The notes beneath the pieces were generated by a model. That model had not been told where the DNA came from, ran no database searches, and worked only from the letters and a program-made list of their open reading frames with translations. Positions 27,494-35,625 of a DNA stretch of 64,000 nt are shown here, piece by piece. This stretch comes from an uncultured Altererythrobacter sp. GTDB lineage: Bacteria > Pseudomonadota > Alphaproteobacteria > Sphingomonadales > Sphingomonadaceae. A program made the position numbers and the translations under genes. The stretch's first letter is position 1. The number at the start of each line of letters is the position of its first letter. The stretch is taken from the NCBI GenBank assembly GCA_913056125.1, contig CAJXNC010000006.1, forward strand, positions 124,001 to 188,000, written 5' to 3'.

Positions 27494-28855
27494 CTAGCGG
27501 TCTGGTTGTCTATAACGCGCCTTCACGTGCTGCGCAGTCTCTTGGATACTGGGATAGACCGTCGTGGCATTGATATTGAGGGCATCAAGCTGATCAAGAA
27601 TCCTTTGCTTGTCCATGACAGTGATACGCGAGACCTCGAGACCATCCTGGCCAGATTCCGGCAAGATCGCCTCATGGCCAAACAGCAAGAATGCGCCCGA
27701 CTGCGACTTGATCCGAGTGTTTGTTCGCTTCGCCTTCACGCAGACGATCGAGCCAAGGTCATCAGGCACGATCCTGGCTTCGAAGAAGCCTTTCTCTGAC
27801 TTGATGTGATGCAACAGCTTCCCCGTGACCTGCTCCTTGTTGAACTCTTCTTGGTCTAGCGAGAGATCGATATCGCTCTTCTGCTCATAGCTCAACTTGG
27901 ACAAGTTGGAGATGCAGCTCACCTTGTCAGAATCGTAATATTTCACTTGGTCTTCCGGCAGCCGGAAAATGATGACTTCTCCCTGCCCATCTATCGGGCC
28001 TTGATCGCTATAACAGGCGAAGAACAGCGCAACCAATGGGTTGCCCGAGATATCGAGGAGCCGTGTCGGTAACCCGTAATGCTGCATGCGCACCAGCTGG
28101 TCAAAACAATACTGGTCGCCCTCAAATTCGTCGTAGTGGGCAATGAGGAGTTCTTTGCAAAGCCGATCCTCGTTCGGCATGAACTTCCAACCACCGGCAG
28201 CCGACTTCCGAAGCAGCGAAGGCGTAAGCTCAAACGTGACGTCCTCGTGCCCCCGGTAGAAGGTTTCGTCGCCGTCCTTTGGCGGATGCTCCTGCAGCAC
28301 TGCAAGAAACTCTTCAACACTATCGACAGCCCCGATGATGTTCTTTTGCTTTTCTGGAGGTTGGACATCTAGCGATGCTTCTCCTTCACCAAGCAATTGT
28401 GCGACCGCTTCCGCAAATTCTTCCTTTCGTTCGGCCAAGGCTTGCAGGATTGGCCCCGTCGCGCCTTCACGCACGGCCCAGTGCGTTCGGTAAAGCTGAA
28501 ATCCATCTGCACCGAAGAGATCGGTTGCCTGGTCAACGTTTTCGAACTCAACCTTGCCGAAATCCAATATCGGTTCGAAGTCGGCCGTGACTTCCCTCTT
28601 TCCGGCCGAGAGGTTTGAAACGCGTCCGAACCGAACGATCATCCAGGGATTTTCCGTCGAACGGTCGACCTCGCTACATAGGAAGGCTGGTAGTTTCTCT
28701 AGGAATTCAAGGGACGGCTGACCGAGGTCCTCCAAGCCCTTCGCCAGTTCGGTCGGGGTATACTCGAACATGCGGCCCCGGCTCATGCCGATATCGTCGA
28801 CGCCTTCGACGTAATCGGGATTGCCGAATGATATGTAGTTGAAGTTGTCGGCCAT
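27494..28855 (-). CDS. FRG-domain protein
   Basis: The 453-residue protein carries an FRG domain, named for its Phe/Tyr-Arg-Gly motif: ETFYRGHEDVTFELTPSLLR at about 197-216 and QHYGLPTRLLDISGNPLVALFFAC at 258-281, the two hallmark segments. Residues 1-190 and 290-453 have no recognised fold. FRG proteins are frequent cargo of prophages and defence islands and are suspected effectors, but no activity is established for this one. It is the last gene of the candidate defence run, separated from the preceding gene by 196 bases. ATG 28855 is the first in-frame ATG; the frame is open upstream to a TAG near 28922 with protein-like sequence, so a fuller ancestral N-terminus is possible. Confidence 0.85.
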   Translation of the reverse strand: MADNFNYISFGNPDYVEGVDDIGMSRGRMFEYTPTELAKGLEDLGQPSLEFLEKLPAFLCSEVDRSTENPWMIVRFGRVSNLSAGKREVTADFEPILDFGKVEFENVDQATDLFGADGFQLYRTHWAVREGATGPILQALAERKEEFAEAVAQLLGEGEASLDVQPPEKQKNIIGAVDSVEEFLAVLQEHPPKDGDETFYRGHEDVTFELTPSLLRKSAAGGWKFMPNEDRLCKELLIAHYDEFEGDQYCFDQLVRMQHYGLPTRLLDISGNPLVALFFACYSDQGPIDGQGEVIIFRLPEDQVKYYDSDKVSCISNLSKLSYEQKSDIDLSLDQEEFNKEQVTGKLLHHIKSEKGFFEARIVPDDLGSIVCVKAKRTNTRIKSQSGAFLLFGHEAILPESGQDGLEVSRITVMDKQRILDQLDALNINATTVYPSIQETAQHVKARYRQPDR

Positions 28856-28858
28856 GGA

Positions 28859-29018
28859 GCTGCGCGTTAGACCTTGTCGTAGTTGATCGGAACATTCTTC
28901 CTCTAAGGAGTATTCGTCTCGTTTCTAGTTTCCAACGCACATCTTTGAGAATCCGCACAGACAAGAACAGGCAAACCTCGTCGGGATTGTCTTCAAGCAG
29001 TGCCTCGCGTTCGACCAA
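28859..29018 (-). other. Possible coding remnant in the gap before the FRG gene
   Basis: From TTG 29018 the minus strand reads LLEDNPDEVCLFLSVRILKD and similar protein-like text in a frame different from the FRG gene, while the FRG frame itself reads KRDEYSLEEECSDQLRQGLTRSS just before its ATG. A single frameshift near 28920 would join the two. This may be a decayed N-terminal extension, a small gene or chance; I see no usual ribosome site. Confidence 0.25.
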
Positions 29019-29051
29019 GTCACGGTAAGGGACGACACGACATCTCGTCCG

Positions 29052-29681
29052 CTAAAAAAGCTCGTCTCCAAGGTCTCCAAATTTGGCCTTCATGGCCGCA
29101 TAGCATTGCTCATCCAATTCGCGATAGCGACGCTCATATTCGGCAAATGTTCGCTTCCACATTCCCTTAGGGCGGAGTATCGGCCTTTCCCAACCGCGCT
29201 CGCAGCCCAACCGCTCCTGCAAATTGAAAAGGGCTTCAAATGGCCTGTCATGCTCGCCTATGCGTTGCGAGTAATAGCTAATGCCATAAGCCTCCCGGCT
29301 GGCGAACTTTTCGGCTCCGGCCGGGCAATAGAGCTTGCCTACGCGCTCGCCATTGAAGGGACAGCGCATCCACCAACGCTTTCCACCAAAATGCGGTCGA
29401 GTAAATGTCAGCGGCACGCGCTGGACGTGGCTACGCTTCTCGCCGGTCGAGCGCTTAGTCGTATCGAATCTCAATGTAAGCAGCGCACCGTCAGGCTTAG
29501 AAATATCGCATTCATAACCGATAGTCCCACTCGGCTGGCCTCCCCAGGTCCAACTTAGCGAACCGGTAATCAGTTTTCCTTCAACGGCCCTTCCCGTCCT
29601 CGCCATCCAAGCAATATCGATAGTTAGGGCCTCATTGGCGAGAGGCCGCCCATTTTGCCTCCCTGATCCGTATCCACCCAT
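29052..29681 (-). CDS. Uncharacterised protein with MGGYGSGR N-terminus
   Basis: The 209-residue protein starts MGGYGSGRQNGRP, a signature of a widespread but uncharacterised family often seen on alphaproteobacterial mobile elements. It has a beta-rich centre (GSLSWTWGGQPSGTIGYECD) and then FGGKRWWMRCPFNGERVGKLYCPAG with FASREAYGISYYSQR, which looks like a zinc-ribbon whose cysteines are partly lost. The end is charged and helical. It starts five bases after the stop of the preceding gene, so it belongs to the run that begins with the UvrD-like gene. Function unknown. Confidence 0.75.
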   Translation of the reverse strand: MGGYGSGRQNGRPLANEALTIDIAWMARTGRAVEGKLITGSLSWTWGGQPSGTIGYECDISKPDGALLTLRFDTTKRSTGEKRSHVQRVPLTFTRPHFGGKRWWMRCPFNGERVGKLYCPAGAEKFASREAYGISYYSQRIGEHDRPFEALFNLQERLGCERGWERPILRPKGMWKRTFAEYERRYRELDEQCYAAMKAKFGDLGDELF

Positions 29682-29686
29682 AATAA

Positions 29687-30295
29687 CTACTGGTCCAATC
29701 TTTGATCATCCGGCCTAGTGCGATCCCAAAGATCCAACAGTTGTTGCCGGTGCTTCTTAATCACTTTAAGCGCTCCTACCAATCCCCGCACATTACGAAC
29801 GGGTGTAAGTGGCAGCGGCTCATCATCTAGACTGATGTTCACAGCAACGCCTTTGATCGTCACTTTGACATGTGGTCGCCCCGGATGCTTGCTTTCGTTG
29901 TGAAACATTTCAACTCGGTATTCTGCGATTCCGGGCACGAGAAATTCTGGTAAAAACTCGGCCGTTTCGGCGTCGAGTTGCCACTCGCGCTCCAAGTCAG
30001 ATGCCAATTCTTGGGCCAGTCTTTCAGGAAACTCGATGGTTGGACCTGTCTGACCAAAATTCAGCATAGAGCCAAAGAACTTCAGATGCTCCTGGAACTG
30101 GTCCTCGTCGATCTCTGCATCAAGATCTGCACAACGGATCTTGAGAAAGCCGTAAGCCCAAAGTATCCCGCAAATATCCCCTTCAAGCTCTCGTGAAACT
30201 CGGAAATCATTCTCTTTATTGAGATAAGGCTTTGCCGCCTGGCAGGCCAAAGCGATCATTCTCTCACGCACGTCTTCGATATTTATTTCAGACAT
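29687..30295 (-). CDS. Unassigned protein of the candidate defence operon
   Basis: The 202-residue product starts at ATG 30295 (MSEINIEDVRERMIALACQ), overlapping the RusA-like gene by eight bases. The N-terminal half is acidic and helical. The C-terminal part, FHNESKHPGRPHVKVTIKGVAVNISLDDEP followed by a VVxxLKVIKKHRQQLLDLWDRTRP-like helix, resembles small DUF4160-type proteins with the PHVHV-like strand. That similarity is by eye and weak. No catalytic motif is seen. Confidence 0.6.
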   Translation of the reverse strand: MSEINIEDVRERMIALACQAAKPYLNKENDFRVSRELEGDICGILWAYGFLKIRCADLDAEIDEDQFQEHLKFFGSMLNFGQTGPTIEFPERLAQELASDLEREWQLDAETAEFLPEFLVPGIAEYRVEMFHNESKHPGRPHVKVTIKGVAVNISLDDEPLPLTPVRNVRGLVGALKVIKKHRQQLLDLWDRTRPDDQRLDQ

Positions 30296-31211
30296 CGGAA
30301 GAATTCTGCGCACTGCCCGAGTTTTTTGGTAATTGTCCTGAGATTAACTTCGACAACGCTTCATAACTAGCTCGTGCTGAAGCTACCAACTTCTCAATCG
30401 ACTTGATCTCGTGGCTATTCTCTCTTCGCCACTCCTGGTATTCGGCCTGCCAAGATCTAAGTGTGTGGGTGGCAAATGCATCGTCGATACGACTTCGATG
30501 AAATCCGCGTGCAGAACACGCCAAATATAGCGATTGTTGATAGGCGCGCAGCCGATCCATGCCTCGCTGACGGAAAAGGTGCCTAGCCCCCTTCTTAACG
30601 CGGCTCATCATTTCGAAGGTTAGTAGCCCAGCATAATGATTGCGGTCAGATTGCTCATCTACTGCTCCATCGGCCCACATTTGGCGACAGAGTGGATACC
30701 AGAGACCATCAGGCATCTCATAGAACTCGACAGGCTTGAGGACGAAGTCATCCGGAGAGCCGGAGATGGAAATCTCGAAATGTGCTTTGTCCCTTCCATA
30801 GCAATCGAGCCAATAAATTGAGAGTGCCTGAATTTGTGTGTCGTCGAAGTATAGGCCGTCTGGCCCCTTGAGTGCGTCGGAGATCGCTTTGGAGTAATTG
30901 TCAACATCAGCTGTTTCATCCGTCTCAAGGATGGTTTGCACATCCAGGTAGAGGACAATGTCGAGGCGAATCTCGTTACTGTAGAAGAACTTGTTACTAA
31001 GTTCAGCCTGGATCGCTTCGCGAAAGGCACGACGCGCCTCTCCACCCTTTGAGTAGGGGACCGGAGCAAAATGAAAGCGTTGCTGCCAATCGCCAAACAT
31101 CGGATTTAGTCCCGCATCCGCCCCTTTCCTCTCTTGATCGAATGGCTCATCGGAATGCACTGCTAATCTCAATCCTGGCTGTTCGTGGGCTTGGCATTCC
31201 ATCCATGACAA
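30288..31211 (-). CDS. RusA-like endodeoxyribonuclease with a C-terminal extension
   Basis: The 307-residue protein has the RusA Holliday-junction resolvase core in its N-terminal half: DVDNYSKAISDALKG at 102-116 and YFDDTQIQAL at 121-130. Asp102, Asp104, Lys108 and Asp123 line up with the four catalytic residues of E. coli RusA, including their spacing, so activity is expected. RusA proteins are about 120 residues; here some 50 residues precede and 170 follow, with a helical C-terminal region of unknown role. It starts 18 bases after the Res-like gene and overlaps the next gene. In this setting it may cut branched DNA produced by the two helicases, an inference. Confidence 0.8.
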   Translation of the reverse strand: MSWMECQAHEQPGLRLAVHSDEPFDQERKGADAGLNPMFGDWQQRFHFAPVPYSKGGEARRAFREAIQAELSNKFFYSNEIRLDIVLYLDVQTILETDETADVDNYSKAISDALKGPDGLYFDDTQIQALSIYWLDCYGRDKAHFEISISGSPDDFVLKPVEFYEMPDGLWYPLCRQMWADGAVDEQSDRNHYAGLLTFEMMSRVKKGARHLFRQRGMDRLRAYQQSLYLACSARGFHRSRIDDAFATHTLRSWQAEYQEWRRENSHEIKSIEKLVASARASYEALSKLISGQLPKNSGSAQNSSDV

Positions 31212-31229
31212 TCCCCTAGATTCATCGGC

Positions 31230-33890
31230 TCAGCTCAGCAGCCTTGCATAGCTGTGAGCCTCGGCGTCTGTTCCTTTGATCAACTCATAGGTCATGCCAG
31301 AAGCTACTGCCATTTGCTCCGCAAACTCTCGCTTCGCCTGAACAACCGGATCATTGATCTGATGGTCGCCCTTAACTTCGACAATCACCATTTTACCATC
31401 TGCGCGCTCGAAGAGGAAATCTGGATAGTAGGTGCGGACGGTCTTCGAGTCAGGGTCGATATACTGAATGAAGAAGTCTGACTGGCCGTGCGTTAGCATG
31501 CCGGTGAAGTAAATTTTCTTCACCTTCCCCTCTCGTATCAGATCCCAAAACAACGTCTGTTCCGGGTTGGAGTCGAAGCAGTAAGTGTCGAGGTGGAAGC
31601 TCTTCGCGGCAACAGGCTGCGCGGGAGCGTCGGTCTCGCGGACAATTTTATCCTTGGCCGCCGTTACACGGTAGAAGCCTTCGGCTGGTATTTTGACAAG
31701 CTCCACCTCATACTCCTCTGCGGCCTCCGCCGGGTTGAGGTTGTAAAGGTGCGAGAAAAGCCTCGGTATGATCAGATCATGCAGGATCTCGTTGAACGTG
31801 TTGACTGCCTCGAGCGCCGCCGGGAGACCTTGCTTCGAGGCTGTGAGGATCTGTTCCACCTCGAACGGACTTCGGTTCAGATAGCGCGCCACCTCCGCGA
31901 CGAGCATCAGCGGCGAGTATTCGATCTTGCTACGGCGAGATGTGAGATCAGTTGTCGGGTCGCTGGCCTTCGCCGGCCCTAGCTCGGTGCGTTGGGTCGC
32001 GAGCAAGCGATATTCGTCCGTAAGGTCAGCCCAGGCAGCTTTGTCAGCCATATTGAAGCCGAGGTCGGCACCATCAACCAGCGCTTTTTCTTCAAGGTGG
32101 AAGCTGCGCCTGACGCGCTTGATCTTGATCTTCACTGGATCATTTACCCGCACTTCGACGGTCTCTTTGTCGCTTGCAGCGCTCTTGAGATCCTCGATGG
32201 TCATGCGGAAGTTCTGATCTAGCTCGTTATCGAGGATAGCGAGGTTCTTGTCCGACAGGTAAATGTGCCCGGTGTGTTGGACATCGCCGATGGCACGCAG
32301 GCAGCGCATTGAAGCCTGGAGGACAAAAACCTTTGAGTTTGGTTCGCGGTAAAGAGCGACCCCGAAAAGCGAGCGACAATTCCAGCCCTCGCGGCCCTTG
32401 TTGACGAGGATGATGAACTGCTTGTCGCTCTCTGGATAGTCGAGGCGACGAAATGCGCGTTCATCATCATTAGTCGTATGTTTCGCGTCTCCCACGTTCA
32501 CCAGGATGCGGCTGGTTGGAATGCCCCGCCCGGTAAGCGCCTCCTCCACGGCTGGTTTCAGTTCATTAACTGCCTCGTCGATCGTCGCCGCGAAGAAAGC
32601 CATCTTTGGAAGTAGACCTTCGGGCTGAAGGCCGTCTGTTTGATCGCAAAAATCGTCGATAGCGATTTTCACGAACTCCGCAGAGCGTGAGTTGGTGTAA
32701 CCTTTCAGATCGACCTTCTTGAGGTATTCGTTGCTGATCGCGTCCTTCAAACCATAGGCGTAGACCACCTCTGGAAGCACGACGCGGCCGACATACGGCG
32801 TGCCGGTGTAGTTGAAGCAGGCGACGACCTTGGTGCCTGCAGCACGCAACTTCGCGGCGAGCTTGTCGATCGTGGTGCGAAGGCTTGTGTCCGTAGGCTT
32901 GGCTCCAATTCCCATGTCCTTCGCCAGCGCCTTGCCAAACGCATGGTGGGCTTCATCGACGTAGATGCCCAACTGACCAAGTCGGGTGAGCTTCTCGAAG
33001 CGCTGATTGGTGGTCAGTTCGGCGTCGTCTTCAGGCTCGTCGAAGCCGTAGAGATCGGCCGCGTCAGCATAAACACTACCCTCTTCCTTGAAGGCGTCCG
33101 GCGTCGATCGGAAGAGCGAGTCAATCGCCGTGTCCTGCTTGTGCTTCTTCTTGAGGATGATCTTCTGCACGTTGGAGACAATCACGTTAAAGCGTGACTG
33201 GTCGAGCGTATCGAGCGAGGTGCCGGCCTCTTCCAAGTAGTGGAAGCGAATGTGCGTCGTGAGGAAGTTCACGTATTCCGGCGGCACCACTCGCTCCAGA
33301 GGGAACGTCTCAATCTCGCGCAATGACTGAAGCACGGTCTTGTCCGGCGAGCACACCAGCGCGTTGTGGCAGTATTTTTCGTCCTTCGGCCATTTTTTGG
33401 CGAGGATGAACTCGTAGAAGATGCAGGTCGCCATGAGGATGGTCTTCCCTGTCCCCATGGTCAGCGCGAAGATGTAGTTCGGATAGGTGCGCTTGTTGCG
33501 CTTCATCATCTCGAACGCGAGTTTGTATTGTTCTCTCGTCACCTCCTCGAACAGAGGAACCTGGCCCTGCTTGTTTGCGACACCTCCGTCGGCTCGTTCG
33601 GCAAATTTGCCGGCCCGATCGAACCAGTCCTTGAAGATCTGCTCGACGCGCCTGTTGTCGAGGAACTCCTTGAGGAAGACGTAGACCTCAAGTGCCTCAA
33701 ATTGCGGAACGCGAAGGTAAGCCTTGGGGTTGTGGTCAGGGTCGTTAAAGTCGAGGAACTTTTTGGTGAGGTCTCGATATTCGCGGCGGATCGAACCCCG
33801 GTTTTGACGATAGAACGACCATAGGAAGTTGAAGAAGGCGAATTCGCCTAGCACAGCCTGCTGGGTTGCAGCTTTGGGCGCCCTAGCCAT
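31230..33890 (-). CDS. Res-like DEAD/DEAH helicase with C-terminal PD-(D/E)XK nuclease (type III restriction subunit family)
   Basis: The 886-residue protein has a helicase core with Walker A TMGTGKT (144-150), DEAH box (312-315), TGTP (362-365) and a C-terminal helicase lobe with VNKGREGWNCRSLFGVAL and QASMRCLRAIGD. The end shows a nuclease motif PDF...EVKG (Asp824, Glu838, Lys840), as in type III restriction Res subunits. It overlaps the Mod-like gene by eight bases, the usual mod-res pairing. Type III enzymes cut only when two sites are met during ATP-driven sliding. Target sequence unknown. Confidence 0.88.
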   Translation of the reverse strand: MARAPKAATQQAVLGEFAFFNFLWSFYRQNRGSIRREYRDLTKKFLDFNDPDHNPKAYLRVPQFEALEVYVFLKEFLDNRRVEQIFKDWFDRAGKFAERADGGVANKQGQVPLFEEVTREQYKLAFEMMKRNKRTYPNYIFALTMGTGKTILMATCIFYEFILAKKWPKDEKYCHNALVCSPDKTVLQSLREIETFPLERVVPPEYVNFLTTHIRFHYLEEAGTSLDTLDQSRFNVIVSNVQKIILKKKHKQDTAIDSLFRSTPDAFKEEGSVYADAADLYGFDEPEDDAELTTNQRFEKLTRLGQLGIYVDEAHHAFGKALAKDMGIGAKPTDTSLRTTIDKLAAKLRAAGTKVVACFNYTGTPYVGRVVLPEVVYAYGLKDAISNEYLKKVDLKGYTNSRSAEFVKIAIDDFCDQTDGLQPEGLLPKMAFFAATIDEAVNELKPAVEEALTGRGIPTSRILVNVGDAKHTTNDDERAFRRLDYPESDKQFIILVNKGREGWNCRSLFGVALYREPNSKVFVLQASMRCLRAIGDVQHTGHIYLSDKNLAILDNELDQNFRMTIEDLKSAASDKETVEVRVNDPVKIKIKRVRRSFHLEEKALVDGADLGFNMADKAAWADLTDEYRLLATQRTELGPAKASDPTTDLTSRRSKIEYSPLMLVAEVARYLNRSPFEVEQILTASKQGLPAALEAVNTFNEILHDLIIPRLFSHLYNLNPAEAAEEYEVELVKIPAEGFYRVTAAKDKIVRETDAPAQPVAAKSFHLDTYCFDSNPEQTLFWDLIREGKVKKIYFTGMLTHGQSDFFIQYIDPDSKTVRTYYPDFLFERADGKMVIVEVKGDHQINDPVVQAKREFAEQMAVASGMTYELIKGTDAEAHSYARLLS

Positions 33891-35619
33891 TGATCTCGCC
33901 TTCCCAGCTTTCTGAAAGCAGATCGGTGATTTTTACAAGTATCGTTCCGGCATCGTGAGGCACCTTGTAGCGACCACTGACAAATTCGTCCTTGTCAGGA
34001 ACATCGACAACGGCAGGCGAGAAGATGGCGCCGTCGTAGTTCCAATCGACCATGACGCTGTCCACCAATTCGCGCCACTCACCCACCTCTTCTTGTTGCA
34101 GCGAGAGCTTCTGCAAGAGGTTCATCGGGTAGAAGTTCGCGATGACCAGCTCGCCGTCATCAATTTTGAGCTTGGCTTCAGAATCTCGTTTGAATTCGAG
34201 CTGAGACTTGTCACGAAGTATGTCTACGACCTCGACATCGATCTTGAAAGGCTTTGCTTGGAGTTCAAGTTCTGCCTTCAGGTCTGGCTCATGACCCATG
34301 CAAACCAGCAGGATCTTCTCGACCGGCTGGTTAGGTTTTTCATCTTGCCTTCGCTGGAACGCCTTTTGGTCGAATCCCGCCACTATCTCGCCGAGGTCTG
34401 CTTTTGTAGCAAGGCGATTGACCGGCATGATCTTGACCATGCGGCCGTCCTTTTCGCCATCGAATACCCCATGTGATTCCAATGGCTGAAGTTCCAGCGC
34501 GTCCGCCAAGAGTGGCTTGGCTTCAGCTGGATTGCGAAAAACGTCATAGTTATTGACGTTGTTGACCTCTAAGCCCGTAGGGCTGCCAACTGCGAGTAAG
34601 CGCTTAGTCATCGTTTGGATTGCGCCCAGGTTGATGTCGGCTCCGATAAAGCGCCGCCCTGTTTTCGCTGCTACAGCTAGAAGGCTTCCTGACCCTGCAA
34701 ATGCATCGAAGACTAGGCTACCTTTTGGTGCCGCAGCCTCCAAGATGCGTTCCATTAGGGCTTCCGGCTTCTGAGTCGGGTATCCAGTAGGCTCGACCTT
34801 GTCGGCAGGCTGAAGCATGGACATACGCCATACGTCGTCGATGGTTTTGTGAGTGGACTCAATATAAATAACGTTGCCGTTTTCGTCGCGAGCATTCACC
34901 AGTGATTTGGTCTCCGGATTCCACTCGCGCTTGATTTGCGTGACCGGTTTTTCGCGCTCCTCCTTGACCTTCTCAAAGTGGAATGACTCCCCTTTTCGAT
35001 ACCAGAGAATGTTGTCATGGTTGGAGGCGAAGCGATTAATGTTTCCTTGCATCTTATTGTAATAGTGCCAGACTATTTCGTTGATGAAGTTGGACGGTCC
35101 GAATATCTCGTCCATGATGCAGCGAATATGATGCGCTTTGTGCCAATCCAGATGAACCATTATAGTCGCGTCTGGCGCCATCAATTCGCGAATGATTACC
35201 AGCCGCTCGAACATGAATTGCAGATATTCGTCGTTCGTCCAGATGTCTGCATACTGTTTTTCCTCGAAGTTCGTCTGCTCTGTCATCATTCGCTTCGAGC
35301 GAATGCGAATGGTCTTCGAGTAATCCGCTTTGGAGTCGAACGGTGGATCGATGTAGACAAAATCAATGGCGCCACGATGTTCACGTAGTAGGTGGCTCAT
35401 GACCTGAAGGTTGTCGCCCCAGAAAATCTTATTGCGCCACCCATCAACTTCCTCTCCATGCATTTCCTTGATCTGAGCGGGAAAGAATTGGGTCGAATTG
35501 AACGGACGCTTCCCGCGCCAATTGAGCATGGGATAGCCCCTGATCGGCTCGAACTTGTATTCTTCGACGCGTTCGGCCTTTTGCTCATCGAGACCGAGGC
35601 TCTCCTGTTTGTCACTCAC
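33883..35619 (-). CDS. Mod-like site-specific DNA methyltransferase (beta class)
   Basis: The 578-residue protein has motif IV DPPF at 91-94 before motif I FDAFAGSGS (304-312), the beta-class order found in type III Mod subunits, which methylate adenine N6 or cytosine N4. TGYPTQKPEALMERIL (278-293) is the usual motif X region. Residues 340-578 are a long C-terminal region expected to contain target recognition and Res contact. It starts six bases after the UvrD-like gene stop. Together with the next gene it forms a complete type III-like modification/restriction pair. Confidence 0.9.
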   Translation of the reverse strand: MSDKQESLGLDEQKAERVEEYKFEPIRGYPMLNWRGKRPFNSTQFFPAQIKEMHGEEVDGWRNKIFWGDNLQVMSHLLREHRGAIDFVYIDPPFDSKADYSKTIRIRSKRMMTEQTNFEEKQYADIWTNDEYLQFMFERLVIIRELMAPDATIMVHLDWHKAHHIRCIMDEIFGPSNFINEIVWHYYNKMQGNINRFASNHDNILWYRKGESFHFEKVKEEREKPVTQIKREWNPETKSLVNARDENGNVIYIESTHKTIDDVWRMSMLQPADKVEPTGYPTQKPEALMERILEAAAPKGSLVFDAFAGSGSLLAVAAKTGRRFIGADINLGAIQTMTKRLLAVGSPTGLEVNNVNNYDVFRNPAEAKPLLADALELQPLESHGVFDGEKDGRMVKIMPVNRLATKADLGEIVAGFDQKAFQRRQDEKPNQPVEKILLVCMGHEPDLKAELELQAKPFKIDVEVVDILRDKSQLEFKRDSEAKLKIDDGELVIANFYPMNLLQKLSLQQEEVGEWRELVDSVMVDWNYDGAIFSPAVVDVPDKDEFVSGRYKVPHDAGTILVKITDLLSESWEGEING

Positions 35620-35625
35620 TCGCCG

